Shown: piece after piece, positions 25,686 through 35,415 of the stretch
Numbering within the stretch: the first letter of the stretch is position 1
How the letters are laid out: each line of letters begins with the position of its first letter
Origin: Streptomyces sp. NRRL S-340
GTDB lineage: Bacteria; Actinomycetota; Actinomycetes; Streptomycetales; Streptomycetaceae
Length of the DNA: 64,000 nucleotides
Direction: 5' to 3'
NCBI RefSeq assembly: GCF_000720185.1
Contig: NZ_JOIY01000019.1
Span: 1 to 64,000 of the forward strand
Translations under genes and position numbers: made by a program
Notes under the pieces: model-generated
Seen by the model: the letters and a program-made list of their open reading frames with translations, nothing else
Databases searched by the model: none
What the model was told of the DNA's origin: nothing

Positions 25686-27809
25686 CTAGGCGTCGATGCG
25701 CGAGCGGTCGAGTGTCGCCGCCGAGCTGGCGATGAACTCCTTGCGAGGTGCCACGTCGTTGCCCATCAGGAGGTCGAACACCCCTTCCGCGGCCTCCAGA
25801 TCGGAGAGGTTGATCCGGCGCAGGGTGCGATGGCGCGGGTCCATGGTGGTCTCGGCCAACTGGTCGGCGTCCATCTCGCCGAGGCCCTTGTACCGCTGGA
25901 TCGAGTCCTTGTACCGGATGTTCTTGCTCTGGAACTCCAGGAGCTTGTCGCGCAGTTCGCGGTCCGAGTACGTGTAGACGTACTTGTCCTGGCCCTTCTT
26001 CGGCTGGATCAGCTCGATGCGGTGCAGCGGCGGCACCGCGGCGAACACCCGGCCGGCCTCGACCATGGGCCGCATGTAGCGGTGGAACAGGGTCAGGAGC
26101 AGGGTGCGGATGTGGGAGCCGTCCACGTCCGCGTCGGTCATCATGATGATCTTGCCGTAGCGCGCCGCGTCCAGGTCGAAGGTGCGGCCCGAGCCTGCCC
26201 CTATCACCTGGATGATCGCGCCGCACTCGGCGTTCTTCAGCATGTCCGTGACGGACGACTTCTGGACGTTGAGGATCTTGCCGCGGATCGGCAGCAGCGC
26301 CTGGAACTCGGAGTTCCGGGCGAGCTTGGCGGTACCGAGCGCGGAGTCGCCCTCGACGATGAACAGTTCGCTGCGGTCCACGTCGTCGCTGCGGCAGTCG
26401 GCGAGCTTGGCCGGCAGGGAGGAGGACTCCAGGGCCGTCTTGCGACGCTGGGCGTCCTTGTGCTGGCGGGCCGCGATCCGGGTCCGGGCGGCGGCGACGG
26501 CTTTCTCCATGACCACCCGGGCCTGCTGGGCGGCGTCCCGCTTGGTGGACGTCAGGAACGCCTTGAGTTCCCTGGTGATCACGTTGTTGACGATGCGGCG
26601 GGCCGCCGAGGTGCCGAGGACCTCCTTGGTCTGGCCCTCGAACTGCGGCTCGGCGAGCCGGACCGTGACGACCGCGGTGAGGCCTTCCAGGGCGTCGTCC
26701 TTGACGATGTCGTCCTCGGCGACGCGCAGCATCTTCTTGGCCCGCAGCACCTCGTTCATCGTCTTGGTGACGGCCTGCTCGAAACCGGCGACGTGGGTGC
26801 CGCCCTTGGGCGTGGCGATGATGTTGACGAACGAGCGGAGGGTGGTGTCGTAGCCGGTTCCCCAGCGCAGGGCCACGTCCACGCCGAGATCGCGGGTGAC
26901 CTCCGTGGGTGTCATCTGGCCGTGGTCGTCGAGGACGGGAACCGTCTCCTTGAAGGAGCCCTGCCCGCTGAAGCGGAGCACGTCGCACACCGGCCTGTCG
27001 CTCGCCAGGTACTCGCAGAACTCGCTGATGCCGCCGTCGAAGCGGAAAGACTCCTCGCCCTTGCTGCCGCCCTCGCCGAGGCCGTACTCGTCACGGACCA
27101 CGATGGTCAGGCCGGGCACCAGGAAAGCCGTCTGCCGGGCGCGCTGGTGCAGATTCTCCAGGGAGAGCTTCGCGTCCTTGAGGAAGATCTGGCGGTCGGC
27201 CCAGTAGCGCACGCGCGTGCCGGTCCGCGCCTTGGGGATCTTCTTGGCCTTGCGCAGACCGCTGCCGGCCTCGAACTTGGCCTCGGGGCCATTGCCCGTG
27301 AACGCCCCGGGCACGCCGCGCCGGAAGCTGATGGCGTGCGTGTGGCCGCCGCGGTCGACCTCGACGTCCAGCCGGGCGGAGAGCGCGTTGACGACGGAGG
27401 CGCCGACGCCGTGCAGACCGCCGGAGGCGGCGTAGGAGCCACCGCCGAACTTGCCGCCGGCGTGCAGCTTGGTCATGACGACCTCGACGCCGGACAGGCC
27501 GGTCCTGGGCTCGACGTCGACCGGGATGCCACGGCCGTTGTCCCGGACCTCCACGGAGCCGTCGTCGTGCAGGACGACCTCGATGTGGTCGCAGACGCCC
27601 GCGAGGGCCTCGTCCACGGAGTTGTCGATGATCTCCCACAGGCAGTGCATCAGACCGCGGCTGTCGGTCGATCCGATGTACATGCCGGGGCGCTTGCGCA
27701 CGGCCTCGAGCCCCTCGAGGACGAGAAGGTGCCGCGCGGTGTAGTTGGAGCCGTCACGGTCTGCTCCTGCCAGCAGCGCTGTGGACGGCACGGACGTATC
27801 GGCGGTCAC
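25686..27809 (-). CDS. parE: DNA topoisomerase IV subunit B (GyrB/ParE family)
   Basis: A 707-residue type IIA topoisomerase ATPase subunit. The GHKL ATPase domain has EIIDNSVDEALAG, DNGRGIP and GGLHGVGASVVNALS. A transducer domain follows, then a TOPRIM domain with EGDSAL and the metal site DADVDGSH. Partnered with ParC it decatenates daughter chromosomes and relaxes supercoils using ATP. The GTG start follows GAGGAG. It lacks the ~170-residue insert of proteobacterial GyrB, as usual for ParE and actinobacterial enzymes. Its partner gene parC lies 15 kb away on the other strand, whereas many bacteria keep the two adjacent. Confidence 0.95.
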   Translation of the reverse strand: MTADTSVPSTALLAGADRDGSNYTARHLLVLEGLEAVRKRPGMYIGSTDSRGLMHCLWEIIDNSVDEALAGVCDHIEVVLHDDGSVEVRDNGRGIPVDVEPRTGLSGVEVVMTKLHAGGKFGGGSYAASGGLHGVGASVVNALSARLDVEVDRGGHTHAISFRRGVPGAFTGNGPEAKFEAGSGLRKAKKIPKARTGTRVRYWADRQIFLKDAKLSLENLHQRARQTAFLVPGLTIVVRDEYGLGEGGSKGEESFRFDGGISEFCEYLASDRPVCDVLRFSGQGSFKETVPVLDDHGQMTPTEVTRDLGVDVALRWGTGYDTTLRSFVNIIATPKGGTHVAGFEQAVTKTMNEVLRAKKMLRVAEDDIVKDDALEGLTAVVTVRLAEPQFEGQTKEVLGTSAARRIVNNVITRELKAFLTSTKRDAAQQARVVMEKAVAAARTRIAARQHKDAQRRKTALESSSLPAKLADCRSDDVDRSELFIVEGDSALGTAKLARNSEFQALLPIRGKILNVQKSSVTDMLKNAECGAIIQVIGAGSGRTFDLDAARYGKIIMMTDADVDGSHIRTLLLTLFHRYMRPMVEAGRVFAAVPPLHRIELIQPKKGQDKYVYTYSDRELRDKLLEFQSKNIRYKDSIQRYKGLGEMDADQLAETTMDPRHRTLRRINLSDLEAAEGVFDLLMGNDVAPRKEFIASSAATLDRSRIDA

Positions 27810-28249
27810 GCGGTTCGCTCCTCGCTGAATTTCAGGTGAGGCCCTCGTGGGTAAGGGCGCGGCTTCGGTTGCCGCTCAGAGGGTACCGAGGCCTGGTAGA
27901 GCCCTTGTAACGCAACCCTCGGCAGCGACCCAGACTAGTCGACGATCGCATGTACGTTCGATCCCTCGATGGAGTGAAGCACATATCACGTTCCCTTCGA
28001 GGCATGAACCATTTAGGCTCCGGGCACGTCCTCATGAACAACCGGCAAGCCGGCCGGGAGGACCGACCATGACCGACAGCGCGAACCCGTAAGACACACA
28101 GAAACGTAATACGGCACATTCGCCGCCAAACCGGCAACGGACAGCCGCCTCGGAAAGATTTTTCGAGGAAAAGCCGCGAGCGGGAACGTTTGGGGCTGGT
28201 TGGATGTTGACCCTGGTACGACAGCTCGTCGAGCTAGAGAAGAGGCGAC
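27810..28249. other. divergent promoter region between parE and the DUF7455 gene
   Basis: About 440 bp. It contains two very short overlapping reading frames (28034-28072 and 28069-28092) and several AT-rich patches that could be promoters. No larger gene is present. Confidence 0.6.
28034..28092 (+). other. two overlapping tiny reading frames, possible leader peptides
   Basis: ATG at 28034 opens a 12-residue frame (MNNRQAGREDRP) whose TGA overlaps the ATG of a 7-residue frame (MTDSANP, 28069-28092). GGGAGGA lies a few nt before the second ATG. The stop/start overlap and good ribosome-binding site suggest translation, but nothing proves it. They lie about 160-215 nt before the DUF7455 gene. 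Confidence 0.3.
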
Positions 28250-28480
28250 GTGACTACTGTTCTGACCCCCGCGAGCCCGCTGACGGCCGCTGATCGCTGC
28301 GACCGCTGCGGCGCCCAGGCTTACCTGCGCGTCGTCCTGCTGAGCGGCGGAGAACTGCTCTTCTGCGCCCACCACGGTCGCAAGTTCGAGCCGGAACTCA
28401 AGAAGATCGCCGCTGAGATACAGGACGAGACGGAGCGCCTCACCTCCGTGCCCTCCAATACGTCCGAGGAAGAGCGCTGA
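28250..28480 (+). CDS. small zinc-ribbon-like protein (DUF7455 type)
   Basis: A 76-residue acidic protein. It has two metal-ligand-like pairs, CDRCG (residues 17-21) and CAHHG (about 39-43), followed by a charged helix. This matches the small actinobacterial family annotated as DUF7455. The GTG start follows AGAAGAGG. It is conserved near hrdB and parE in Streptomyces, as far as I recall; its function is unknown. It is convergent with the trypsin-like protease gene through a strong two-way terminator. Confidence 0.85.
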   Translation: MTTVLTPASPLTAADRCDRCGAQAYLRVVLLSGGELLFCAHHGRKFEPELKKIAAEIQDETERLTSVPSNTSEEER

Positions 28481-28531
28481 CCGAGCGCTGACCATCTCGC
28501 ACGACGAGCCAGCACCGGCGCAGGCCGGCGA

Positions 28532-28570
28532 ACGGGCGGCCGCTCCTGACCCACAGGAGCGGCCGCCCGT
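28532..28570. terminator. bidirectional hairpin terminator
   Basis: A perfect 17-bp stem (ACGGGCGGCCGCTCCTG and its complement) with a 5-nt loop lies between the convergent DUF7455 and protease genes and can serve both. Confidence 0.88.
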
Positions 28571-28591
28571 CATTGTCCCCGTGGAGCCCCG

Positions 28592-29452
28592 TCAGCCCTC
28601 TCCGGCCGCCCCGGGCAGCCCCCTGGCCCCGCGGGCCTCGCGCAGCGCCCGCGCCACGGCGGACACCCGCGTGTAGACGCCGGGGTTCCCCGCCCGGCCG
28701 CAGCCGTTCCCCCACGACACGAGCCCGATGAGGCGCCCCTTGGCCACCAGCGGACCGCCGCTGTCCCCCTGGCAGGCGTCGCGGCCGCCCGTGCTCTCCC
28801 CCGCGCACAGCATCGTCTCCGGCGCGTACGTCCCCTCGACGCTGCCGGGATACGCCCGCCGGCACTGGGCGTCGGGCAGGACGTGCACCCGCGCGGCATG
28901 CAGGCCGTGCGGGTAGGCGGCGCCTCCGGTCGTGTCCCCCCAGCCGTAGACGAGAGCGCTCGTGCCCGGCGTGTACGCCGGGTCGCCCGCGCCCGCCATC
29001 GGGATGACCGCCCGCTGCGGCAGCGGCTCGGCCAGGGTGAGCACCGCGAAGTCCCCCGAGTTCGTCATGACGTCGTAGCGCGGATTGACCCAGGTGTCTC
29101 GTACACGGATCTCCTTGCCCTCGGCGGAGAGCAGGTCCGTGCGTCCCTCGATGACCTTCAGATCGCGTGTCGGTGGTGCGCCGACCACCTCACCGGCCAG
29201 ACAGTGGGCGGCGGTCAGCACGGTGGTGCGGGCGACGGCCACGGCTCCGCAGAACTGCCCCGCCCGGGTACCTCCGAACCGGTCACGGCTGGCCAGGGCC
29301 ACGGTCCACGGGCTCTGCGACACGTCGACGGGAAAGCCCCCCACGACAACGCTGTCGGCGGCCGCGGGGGCCGTGTCCACCAGCGGTATCGCGGCCCCCG
29401 CGGCCGCCAGGACCAGCGGCCCGGCCAGGACCCGGGCAATACGGCATCGCAT
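28592..29452 (-). CDS. secreted trypsin-like serine protease (S1 family)
   Basis: A 286-residue exported protease. A signal peptide (about 1-32, ending near PAAAD) leads into VVGGFPV, which resembles the IVGG start of a mature chymotrypsin-fold enzyme. The catalytic triad is complete: H83 (LTAAHC), D134 ([10 protein letters not shown]) and S231 (CQGDSGGPL). The aspartate at the bottom of the S1 pocket ([10 protein letters not shown], six residues before the Ser) predicts trypsin-like cleavage after Arg or Lys. Cysteine pairs fit the usual S1 disulfides. It lies downstream of hrdB on the same strand, separated by the hrdB terminator. Confidence 0.95.
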   Translation of the reverse strand: MRCRIARVLAGPLVLAAAGAAIPLVDTAPAAADSVVVGGFPVDVSQSPWTVALASRDRFGGTRAGQFCGAVAVARTTVLTAAHCLAGEVVGAPPTRDLKVIEGRTDLLSAEGKEIRVRDTWVNPRYDVMTNSGDFAVLTLAEPLPQRAVIPMAGAGDPAYTPGTSALVYGWGDTTGGAAYPHGLHAARVHVLPDAQCRRAYPGSVEGTYAPETMLCAGESTGGRDACQGDSGGPLVAKGRLIGLVSWGNGCGRAGNPGVYTRVSAVARALREARGARGLPGAAGEG

Positions 29453-29520
29453 GCGCGCTCCTCACTCTGGGATGATCGTCGGACACCCAGAGTCGGGCAG
29501 AGCGGGACACATCGCAGCAC

Positions 29521-29553
29521 GAAGGCCCGGCCCCCTCGGGGAACCGGGCCTTC
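29521..29553 (-). terminator. hairpin terminator of hrdB
   Basis: GAAGGCCCGG and CCGGGCCTTC are perfect 10-bp arms around a 13-nt loop, starting 18 nt after the hrdB stop codon on the minus strand. Confidence 0.8.
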
Positions 29554-29571
29554 GCCGGCGTACGGCTGTGC

Positions 29572-31119
29572 CTAGTCGAGGTAGTCGCGCAGCACCTGCG
29601 AACGGGACGGGTGACGCAGCTTCGACATGGTCTTGGACTCGATCTGGCGGATCCGCTCACGCGTGACGCCGTAGACCTTGCCGATCTCGTCGAGGGTCTT
29701 GGGCTGACCGTCGGTGAGACCGAAGCGCATGGAGACGACGCCCGCCTCGCGCTCGGACAGGGTGTCGAGCACCGAGTGCAGCTGCTCCTGCAGGAGCGTG
29801 AAGCTGACCGCGTCGGCCGGGACGACCGCTTCGGAGTCCTCGATGAGGTCACCGAACTCGCTGTCGCCGTCCTCGCCCAGCGGGGTGTGCAGGGAGATGG
29901 GCTCGCGACCGTACTTCTGGACCTCGATGACCTTCTCCGGGGTCATGTCGAGTTCCTTGGCCAGCTCCTCCGGGGTGGGCTCGCGGCCCAGGTCCTGGAG
30001 CATCTGGCGCTGCACGCGCGCGAGCTTGTTGATGACCTCGACCATGTGCACCGGGATACGGATGGTGCGGGCCTGGTCGGCCATCGCGCGGGTGATCGCC
30101 TGACGGATCCACCAGGTGGCGTACGTGGAGAACTTGTAGCCCTTGGTGTAGTCGAACTTCTCGACCGCGCGGATCAGACCGAGGTTGCCCTCCTGGATGA
30201 GGTCCAGGAAGAGCATGCCGCGACCCGTGTAGCGCTTGGCCAGCGAGACCACCAGACGGAGGTTGGCCTCCAGGAGGTGGTTCTTGGCCCGGCGGCCGTC
30301 CTCGGCGATGATCTCCAGCTCGCGCTTGAGCTTCGGCGCCAGCTTGTCGGCGTTGGCCAGCTTGTCCTCGGCGAACAGGCCCGCCTCGATGCGCTTGGCC
30401 AGCTCGACCTCCTGCTCGGCGTTGAGCAGGGGCACCTTGCCGATCTGCTTGAGGTAGTCCTTGACCGGGTCGGCGGTGGCACCGGCCGCCGCCACCTGCT
30501 GGGCGGGGGCGTCGTCCTCGTCCTCGTCGGAGAGTACGAAACCGGCGCTCTCGGTGCCCTCCGGCTCCTCCGCGCCCTTCGGGTCCTCGAGCACCTCGTC
30601 CTCGAGGAGCTCGGCGTCGTCCTTCTTGGCGCCGGTCTTCTTCGCCGCCGTCTTCTTCGCGGCGGCGGTGGTCTTCTTGGCCACCGTCTTCTTCGCGGCG
30701 GCGGTCGTCTTCTTGGCGGCGGCCTTCCTGGCGGGCGCGTCGTCCTCGCCCGGCGTGTCGACGGCAGGCGCCGCCGCCGGGGTGGCGGTGGCGGTGGCCT
30801 TCCTGGTGGTCACCGTCTTGGCCGCGACCGTCTTGGTGGCGGTGCGCTTGACCGGGCTCTTCGCTGCGACGCTCTTCCGGGTGCGCTTGTTGGGCTCCGC
30901 GGCACTGACCATCAGCGTCACACCCTCTTCCTCGAGGATCTGGTTGAGGCTGCGCAGTACGTTCTTCCACTGAGTGGCCGGGATCTGGTCAGCTTCGAAG
31001 GCCCGACGCACATCGTCGCCGGCGATCTGCCCCTCAGCCTTTCCCCGCTCAATGAGCGCCATGACAGAGACGGACTCGGCGATCTCCGGCGGGAGCGTAC
31101 GGGATGTGCTGGCCGACAC
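29572..31119 (-). CDS. hrdB: principal RNA polymerase sigma factor HrdB (sigma-70 group 1)
   Basis: A 515-residue sigma factor directing most vegetative transcription. From the GTG at 31119 (AGAGG 6 nt upstream) the protein begins [17 protein letters not shown], as in known HrdB proteins. A Lys/Ala/Thr-rich low-complexity stretch (about 70-160) and an acidic stretch precede region 1.2 ([16 protein letters not shown]). Region 2 ([29 protein letters not shown]), region 3 and region 4 ([43 protein letters not shown]) are complete. The sequence ends in the invariant LRDYLD. In Streptomyces hrdB is itself transcribed by an ECF sigma factor, ShbA; a possible ECF-type promoter is marked upstream. 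Confidence 0.98.
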   Translation of the reverse strand: MSASTSRTLPPEIAESVSVMALIERGKAEGQIAGDDVRRAFEADQIPATQWKNVLRSLNQILEEEGVTLMVSAAEPNKRTRKSVAAKSPVKRTATKTVAAKTVTTRKATATATPAAAPAVDTPGEDDAPARKAAAKKTTAAAKKTVAKKTTAAAKKTAAKKTGAKKDDAELLEDEVLEDPKGAEEPEGTESAGFVLSDEDEDDAPAQQVAAAGATADPVKDYLKQIGKVPLLNAEQEVELAKRIEAGLFAEDKLANADKLAPKLKRELEIIAEDGRRAKNHLLEANLRLVVSLAKRYTGRGMLFLDLIQEGNLGLIRAVEKFDYTKGYKFSTYATWWIRQAITRAMADQARTIRIPVHMVEVINKLARVQRQMLQDLGREPTPEELAKELDMTPEKVIEVQKYGREPISLHTPLGEDGDSEFGDLIEDSEAVVPADAVSFTLLQEQLHSVLDTLSEREAGVVSMRFGLTDGQPKTLDEIGKVYGVTRERIRQIESKTMSKLRHPSRSQVLRDYLD

Positions 31120-31612
31120 GAACAACCTCTCGGAACGTTGGAAAACGGCTTCCGGCCCCGTCCACGAGTGGACAGGAGCCGACCACCGGCCTGGGGATGG
31201 GCCGACGGCGCGGGCGGGGGCCGGGAAGATGCACAGCGCCATGAACGGCGTCCGTATTCCCTCCGCGGCTGTCACCTCTTAGGTCATCGCGTTGTTTCCA
31301 CGAGCGTTACGCCCAATCCGCGTGGCCCGAGTCACACCCCGTAAGCGCTCAAAAACGGTCAGAGGCGGACAGAAGTGTGTGGCGGTGTCTCGCCCGCCAC
31401 CGGCTGCAGACGCCTGTCGTCACGCGCGGACCCCGCCGAGTGCGCGGAGGATCCGGCAGGGTCCGCCGAGGAGCCGCTCACCGGCCGGGCGGCGCCGCAC
31501 GCGAACGGCCGGGCGACGGGTGGCGGGGCGAGCGGTCCGCCGGGCCGGGCGGCCCCGCGGGAGGGCGGCACGGCTCCGGCCGTCCGCCCGCGCCCGGAGC
31601 GGCACCCACGGC
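31120..31612. other. upstream region of hrdB
   Basis: About 490 bp between hrdB and the GntR/FCD gene upstream, both on the minus strand. The hrdB-proximal 200 bp probably hold its leader and promoter. The distal part (31400-31600) is plain GC-rich sequence with no gene that I can see. Confidence 0.6.
31284..31310 (-). promoter_or_regulatory. possible ECF-type promoter of hrdB
   Basis: On the minus strand GTAAC (31306-31310) and GATGA (31284-31288) are separated by 17 nt, a layout common for ECF sigma factors, and lie about 165-190 nt upstream of the hrdB start. hrdB is known to be driven by the ECF factor ShbA in Streptomyces; assigning this site to it is inferred. Confidence 0.3.
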
Positions 31613-32500
31613 TCAGTGCTCGCGCGGCGCCGGCACCACGCGCTCGATCTCGGGGTGCACCGTCAGCAGCTGGCGCATCGCCGCCTCCGCCGCCGCGCCG
31701 TCGGCGGCCGCGAGCGCGTCGACGATCCGGGCGTGCTGGGCGACGGACGCCTCGTTCGGGCGCTCACAGCCCGTGACCGGGCCGCCGGACACCTGGAGGG
31801 CGGCCGAGACGATTCCGGCGAGGTGCTCCAGCATCCGGTTGCCCGCGATCTGGATGAGCAGCGAGTGGAACTCCGCGTCCGCGCGGGAGAAGGTCAGCGC
31901 GTCCCCCTGAGCCAGCGCGTGCCCCATGATCTCGACCATGTCGGACAGGCGCTGCTGGACGTCTTCGCGCCCGTGCCCCGCGGCGAGCCGCGCCGCGAGC
32001 GGCTCGATCGTCCAGCGCAGCTCGCTCAGCTCACGGCGCTGGTCGTCGCGCTGCGGGCCGAAGGCCCGCCACTCGATGATGTCCGGATCAAGGAGGTTCC
32101 AGTCACTGACCGGACGCACGCGGGTGCCGACGTTCGGTCGCGCACTGACCAGGCCCTTGGCCTCCAGCACACGGAGCGACTCACGGACGACGGTGCGGGA
32201 GACCTCGAAGCGCTGGCCGATCTCCTCGGGCACCAGCGGCCGGTCGGCGCCCAGATCCCCGGAGACGATCATCTGACCGAGCTGCTGGACGAGTTGGCCG
32301 TGCAGGCCGCGCCCGCGGCTGCCCGCGGCCCGTCGGCCGACGCGTCCCAGCTCGGGGTCCGCGGTCTCCCAGGCAGAGCTCGCGACGCGGTCGGGGACGG
32401 GTGCCTCGGCGTAGGGGTAGCGGTCGAGTCCGCCCGGGCCGGCAAGACCGGAGTCTGAGGAGCGGGCGGCGGTCATCATGGTGTGCGCAAGGGTACTCAC
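31613..32500 (-). CDS. GntR-family regulator, FCD subfamily
   Basis: A 295-residue regulator. About 60 low-complexity N-terminal residues precede a GntR winged helix (about 65-130; QRFEVSRTVVRESLRVLEAKGLVSARPNVGTRV). A C-terminal FCD domain (about 140-290) follows, with the metal-site pattern DAEFHSLLIQIAGNRML and HARIVDAL. The conserved DWNLLDPDIIEW linker is typical of regulators of sugar-acid or gluconate-type metabolism; the ligand is not known here. The GTG at 32500 is chosen because the conserved start STLAHTMMTAARS follows it. It may be co-oriented with, but is separate from, the ABC exporter gene upstream. Confidence 0.88.
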   Translation of the reverse strand: MSTLAHTMMTAARSSDSGLAGPGGLDRYPYAEAPVPDRVASSAWETADPELGRVGRRAAGSRGRGLHGQLVQQLGQMIVSGDLGADRPLVPEEIGQRFEVSRTVVRESLRVLEAKGLVSARPNVGTRVRPVSDWNLLDPDIIEWRAFGPQRDDQRRELSELRWTIEPLAARLAAGHGREDVQQRLSDMVEIMGHALAQGDALTFSRADAEFHSLLIQIAGNRMLEHLAGIVSAALQVSGGPVTGCERPNEASVAQHARIVDALAAADGAAAEAAMRQLLTVHPEIERVVPAPREH

Positions 32501-32662
32501 GGATCCTTTGTCGGCGTTGCCTCCAACTCCCTTGAGGTCTTTGGTGAAAAGCACACGAAAGGGTGATCGCTCACTCCGTCGCAATTGACGCCTTATCGGA
32601 AAGAATTGTGCTTTCCGCGAGGAATTGCGCACGATGCGCGATCGAAAGAGTACGAACGGTGG

Positions 32663-35266
32663 TCACCTCATCCTGCTCCGCAGAGTCGTCATCAGGTACC
32701 CGCCCACCAGCGTGGCCAGCGACAACGTGAGGGCGCCGCCCACAGGTTGGGCGATCACACGGGCCGCGGCGGCGACGTAGCGGTCACCCCCGAAGGGCCA
32801 CGACAACAGGAACGTTTCGCGCAACCGTGCGGGCAGGCCGGCCGCGTCCCCGTTCGCTCCTCCCAGGGCCTGCCGCACGAGGGGTGCGACGGCGACCGGT
32901 ACGGCGACGACCGCGGCGAGACCGGCGGTGGTGGACCGGAACAGCCCCGCGGCGAGCACCCCGGCCCAGCCGCAGCCGACCACGAGGCCGGCCCAACTCG
33001 CGGTCGGCGCGAGCCAGTCGCCGGGAACCTGGGTGAGTTCCCGTCCGTATACGACGTAGAGCACCTCGGCGTCGCAGCCGGCCGTGAGGAAGGCCAGCAG
33101 CAGGGCGGCGGCCGTGGTGACGAGGAGCTTCGCGGCGAGCAGTCCCAGGCGGCGCGGGACGGTGCCCCGGTCCGCGGCCAGTGCGGGATGGCGGAACTCG
33201 TCGCCGAAGGCGAGCGCGCCGATCAGCCCCGCGCCGAGCGCGGCCGGCGGCAGCGGGAACTGCTGCGGCCATGCCGCCAGCAGCCGGGGCTGGGGCGTGT
33301 GCCCGATCCGCCCCGCGACCAGGGCGGTCAGCGCGGAGACGACGAGCACGGCGGCACAGATGGCGAACCCGGTGCCGATGCCGAGGGCACGGCGCAGTTC
33401 GTAGCGCACGGGACGCAGGGGGCCGGCGCCCGCACGGACGGAGATGGGAGGGGGCAGGGGCGCCGAGGCGTCCGGCCTCACGGCCTCCGCCGGACGCGGA
33501 GTGGGGATCGAGGGCTGCGCCCCCGCGGTGGCGCTACCGGACGGCCGGGCCGCGGCACGGCCGGGGGACTCCGTGGTCTCCGAGTGGCCGGTCCCCGTTT
33601 CTCCCGGCCGGGGGCGCCGTGCCCCTTCTCCGCGCTCGGCGGGACGTCGCCGCACGGAAGGCCGTGCGTCGGCCGGGGGGACGTGATTCCGGGCCTCCCT
33701 GCGGCCGGGCTCGTGCGGGGCGCCTTCCGGCGTGGGCACGCCGCCCTGGCGCTGGGGGCGGGCCTCGCTGCCGTGACGGACCGCCGCGGACGGGGCTTCG
33801 CCGGGGCGGGCGGCCCCGGGGGCGTTGCCGCAGCCGTCGGCAGGCACCGGGTCCGCGCCCTCGCGGCCGAGGGCTGGGCTTCCCGCCCCTGAGCGGGTCC
33901 GTGTCCGCACCGCCGGGCCGCTGTGCGCGTGCGCCGTCGGGGGCGCGCCGTCGGCGGATACGGCCGGCGTCGCGCTGTCGGCACGTCCGGAGACGGAGAC
34001 GGCCTCGGACGGCCCGGACGCGGCGTCCGCCGTGTCCGCCGTGCCCCTCGCCTCTCTCGCCACCCTCGTCGCGGCGCCGGATGCCGCTGCGAGCGTCGCC
34101 GTCACGGCTCGTTCCTCGAATCCGTCCGGGAGTCCGTGGTCGCGGGGAGCGGCGGCGGGCTTTCCCTCGGCTGTCGCCGAGCCGGGCCCCTCAGCCGGCG
34201 CGGCAGCGGCGAACACGCCGCCGGAGTCCGTCGTGCCCGGCGCGCTCCCGCTCGCCGCGCCGGCCGCTTCGCGGGGGGCGCGTCCGGCACGGGCGGCGGC
34301 AGACGCCGGCCGCCGGTCGGTCGCCGGACTCTCGCATTTCTCACCCACCGTCCGATCGGCGGCCTGCTGTTCTGTCCCGGCCCCGGCCCCAGCTCCCATG
34401 TCGCCGATCTCGTCCGCCAGTTGGTGAACGAGGATGCCGTGGCGGAACGCGGTCTCACCGACATCGGCACACGTACTGCCGTAGACGGAGAGGCGATTGC
34501 CGTTCTCCCGTACGACCTCGACGGAGCGGTGTGCGGTGCGGGCTTCCTTGGCCAGCAGAGCCGCGAGACGGGCCGCGTGCGGGGTGCGGACGGCGACACG
34601 CGGACGCAGCCGGTGGCGCCCGAAGTCCTCGGCCTCCTGGTCGGCCACGACGGTGCCGCGTTCCAGCGTGACCACGCGGTCGGCCGTGCGCGCGGCCTCC
34701 TTTGGATCGTCCGTGGCGAACAGAACCGTGCCGCCCCGGCCTGCGTGGGCCCTCAGCACCCCGTGCAGCCAACGGCCCTCCCGCGCGGAGAGGCCGCGAG
34801 TGGGGCTGTCGAGCACCAGGGTGTGCGGATCGGTGAGCAGGACGCAGGCCAGGCCCAGCCTCCGGTCCATGCCCCGGGACAGCGTGCCCAGGCGTTCCTC
34901 CCGGAAACTGACGAGTCCGACGGCCTCCAGAACCTCGTCGGCCCGCCGGGCGGGAAGTCCCGCCGCCGCGCACAGCATGCGCAGGTGGCCTCGGACGGTG
35001 CGGGAGGGGTGACCGGGTACATCGCCCAGAAGGACACCGACCTCGCGCGCCGGGTGGGCGATGCGGTGCAGCGGACGGCCCTTGAAGTAGGTGATGCCTC
35101 GGCCCTGTTGGAGTTCGAGCATGAGTCTGAGCGTCGTCGTCTTGCCCGCGCCCGCAGTCCCCAGGAGCGCGGTGACGCGCCCCGCGCGCGCTTCGAAGGA
35201 CACGTCGTCGACGGCGGGCGGAATGCCCTTGCGGGAGTCGCTGGTCAGTCCGAAGGCCTGGATCAC
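32663..35266 (-). CDS. single-chain ABC exporter: ATPase, long disordered linker and permease
   Basis: An 867-residue fusion. Residues 1-~220 form an ABC ATPase with Walker A GTAGAGKT. The signature is LSRGM instead of LSGGQ, and the Walker B is LVLDSP, with Ser where the catalytic Glu usually stands. About 350 residues of Ala/Pro/Gly/Arg-rich sequence follow (~280-640). The C-terminal ~225 residues hold about six transmembrane helices of the ABC-2 exporter type, starting YELRRALGIGTGFAICAAVLVVSALTALV. The GTG at 35266 gives the conserved MIQAFGLTS start; a TTG at 35275 is in frame. The substrate is unknown. Confidence 0.85.
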   Translation of the reverse strand: MIQAFGLTSDSRKGIPPAVDDVSFEARAGRVTALLGTAGAGKTTTLRLMLELQQGRGITYFKGRPLHRIAHPAREVGVLLGDVPGHPSRTVRGHLRMLCAAAGLPARRADEVLEAVGLVSFREERLGTLSRGMDRRLGLACVLLTDPHTLVLDSPTRGLSAREGRWLHGVLRAHAGRGGTVLFATDDPKEAARTADRVVTLERGTVVADQEAEDFGRHRLRPRVAVRTPHAARLAALLAKEARTAHRSVEVVRENGNRLSVYGSTCADVGETAFRHGILVHQLADEIGDMGAGAGAGTEQQAADRTVGEKCESPATDRRPASAAARAGRAPREAAGAASGSAPGTTDSGGVFAAAAPAEGPGSATAEGKPAAAPRDHGLPDGFEERAVTATLAAASGAATRVAREARGTADTADAASGPSEAVSVSGRADSATPAVSADGAPPTAHAHSGPAVRTRTRSGAGSPALGREGADPVPADGCGNAPGAARPGEAPSAAVRHGSEARPQRQGGVPTPEGAPHEPGRREARNHVPPADARPSVRRRPAERGEGARRPRPGETGTGHSETTESPGRAAARPSGSATAGAQPSIPTPRPAEAVRPDASAPLPPPISVRAGAGPLRPVRYELRRALGIGTGFAICAAVLVVSALTALVAGRIGHTPQPRLLAAWPQQFPLPPAALGAGLIGALAFGDEFRHPALAADRGTVPRRLGLLAAKLLVTTAAALLLAFLTAGCDAEVLYVVYGRELTQVPGDWLAPTASWAGLVVGCGWAGVLAAGLFRSTTAGLAAVVAVPVAVAPLVRQALGGANGDAAGLPARLRETFLLSWPFGGDRYVAAAARVIAQPVGGALTLSLATLVGGYLMTTLRSRMR

Positions 35267-35415
35267 CCGCAGCAAGATAGCGCGTTATGTCCCTTTTTTC
35301 GGGGTTCTCGGGTTCGCGAGGCGCGTTCCGCACCCACCGTCGCCCCGCCCGCTCCCTCGTTTTTCCCGGCCCGCGGGAAACGGCGCCTTCGCACTGCGCG
35401 CACGAGGACGGGGAA

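Noticed and set aside
28207..28240. TTGACC as a -35 box of the DUF7455 gene
   Set aside because: No TANNNT-like -10 box occurs at 16-19 nt spacing, so a standard HrdB promoter could not be supported.
32585..33892. Plus-strand frame opposite the ABC exporter linker
   Set aside because: The translation is low in complexity with no domain, while the minus-strand frame is continuous between a recognised ATPase and permease.
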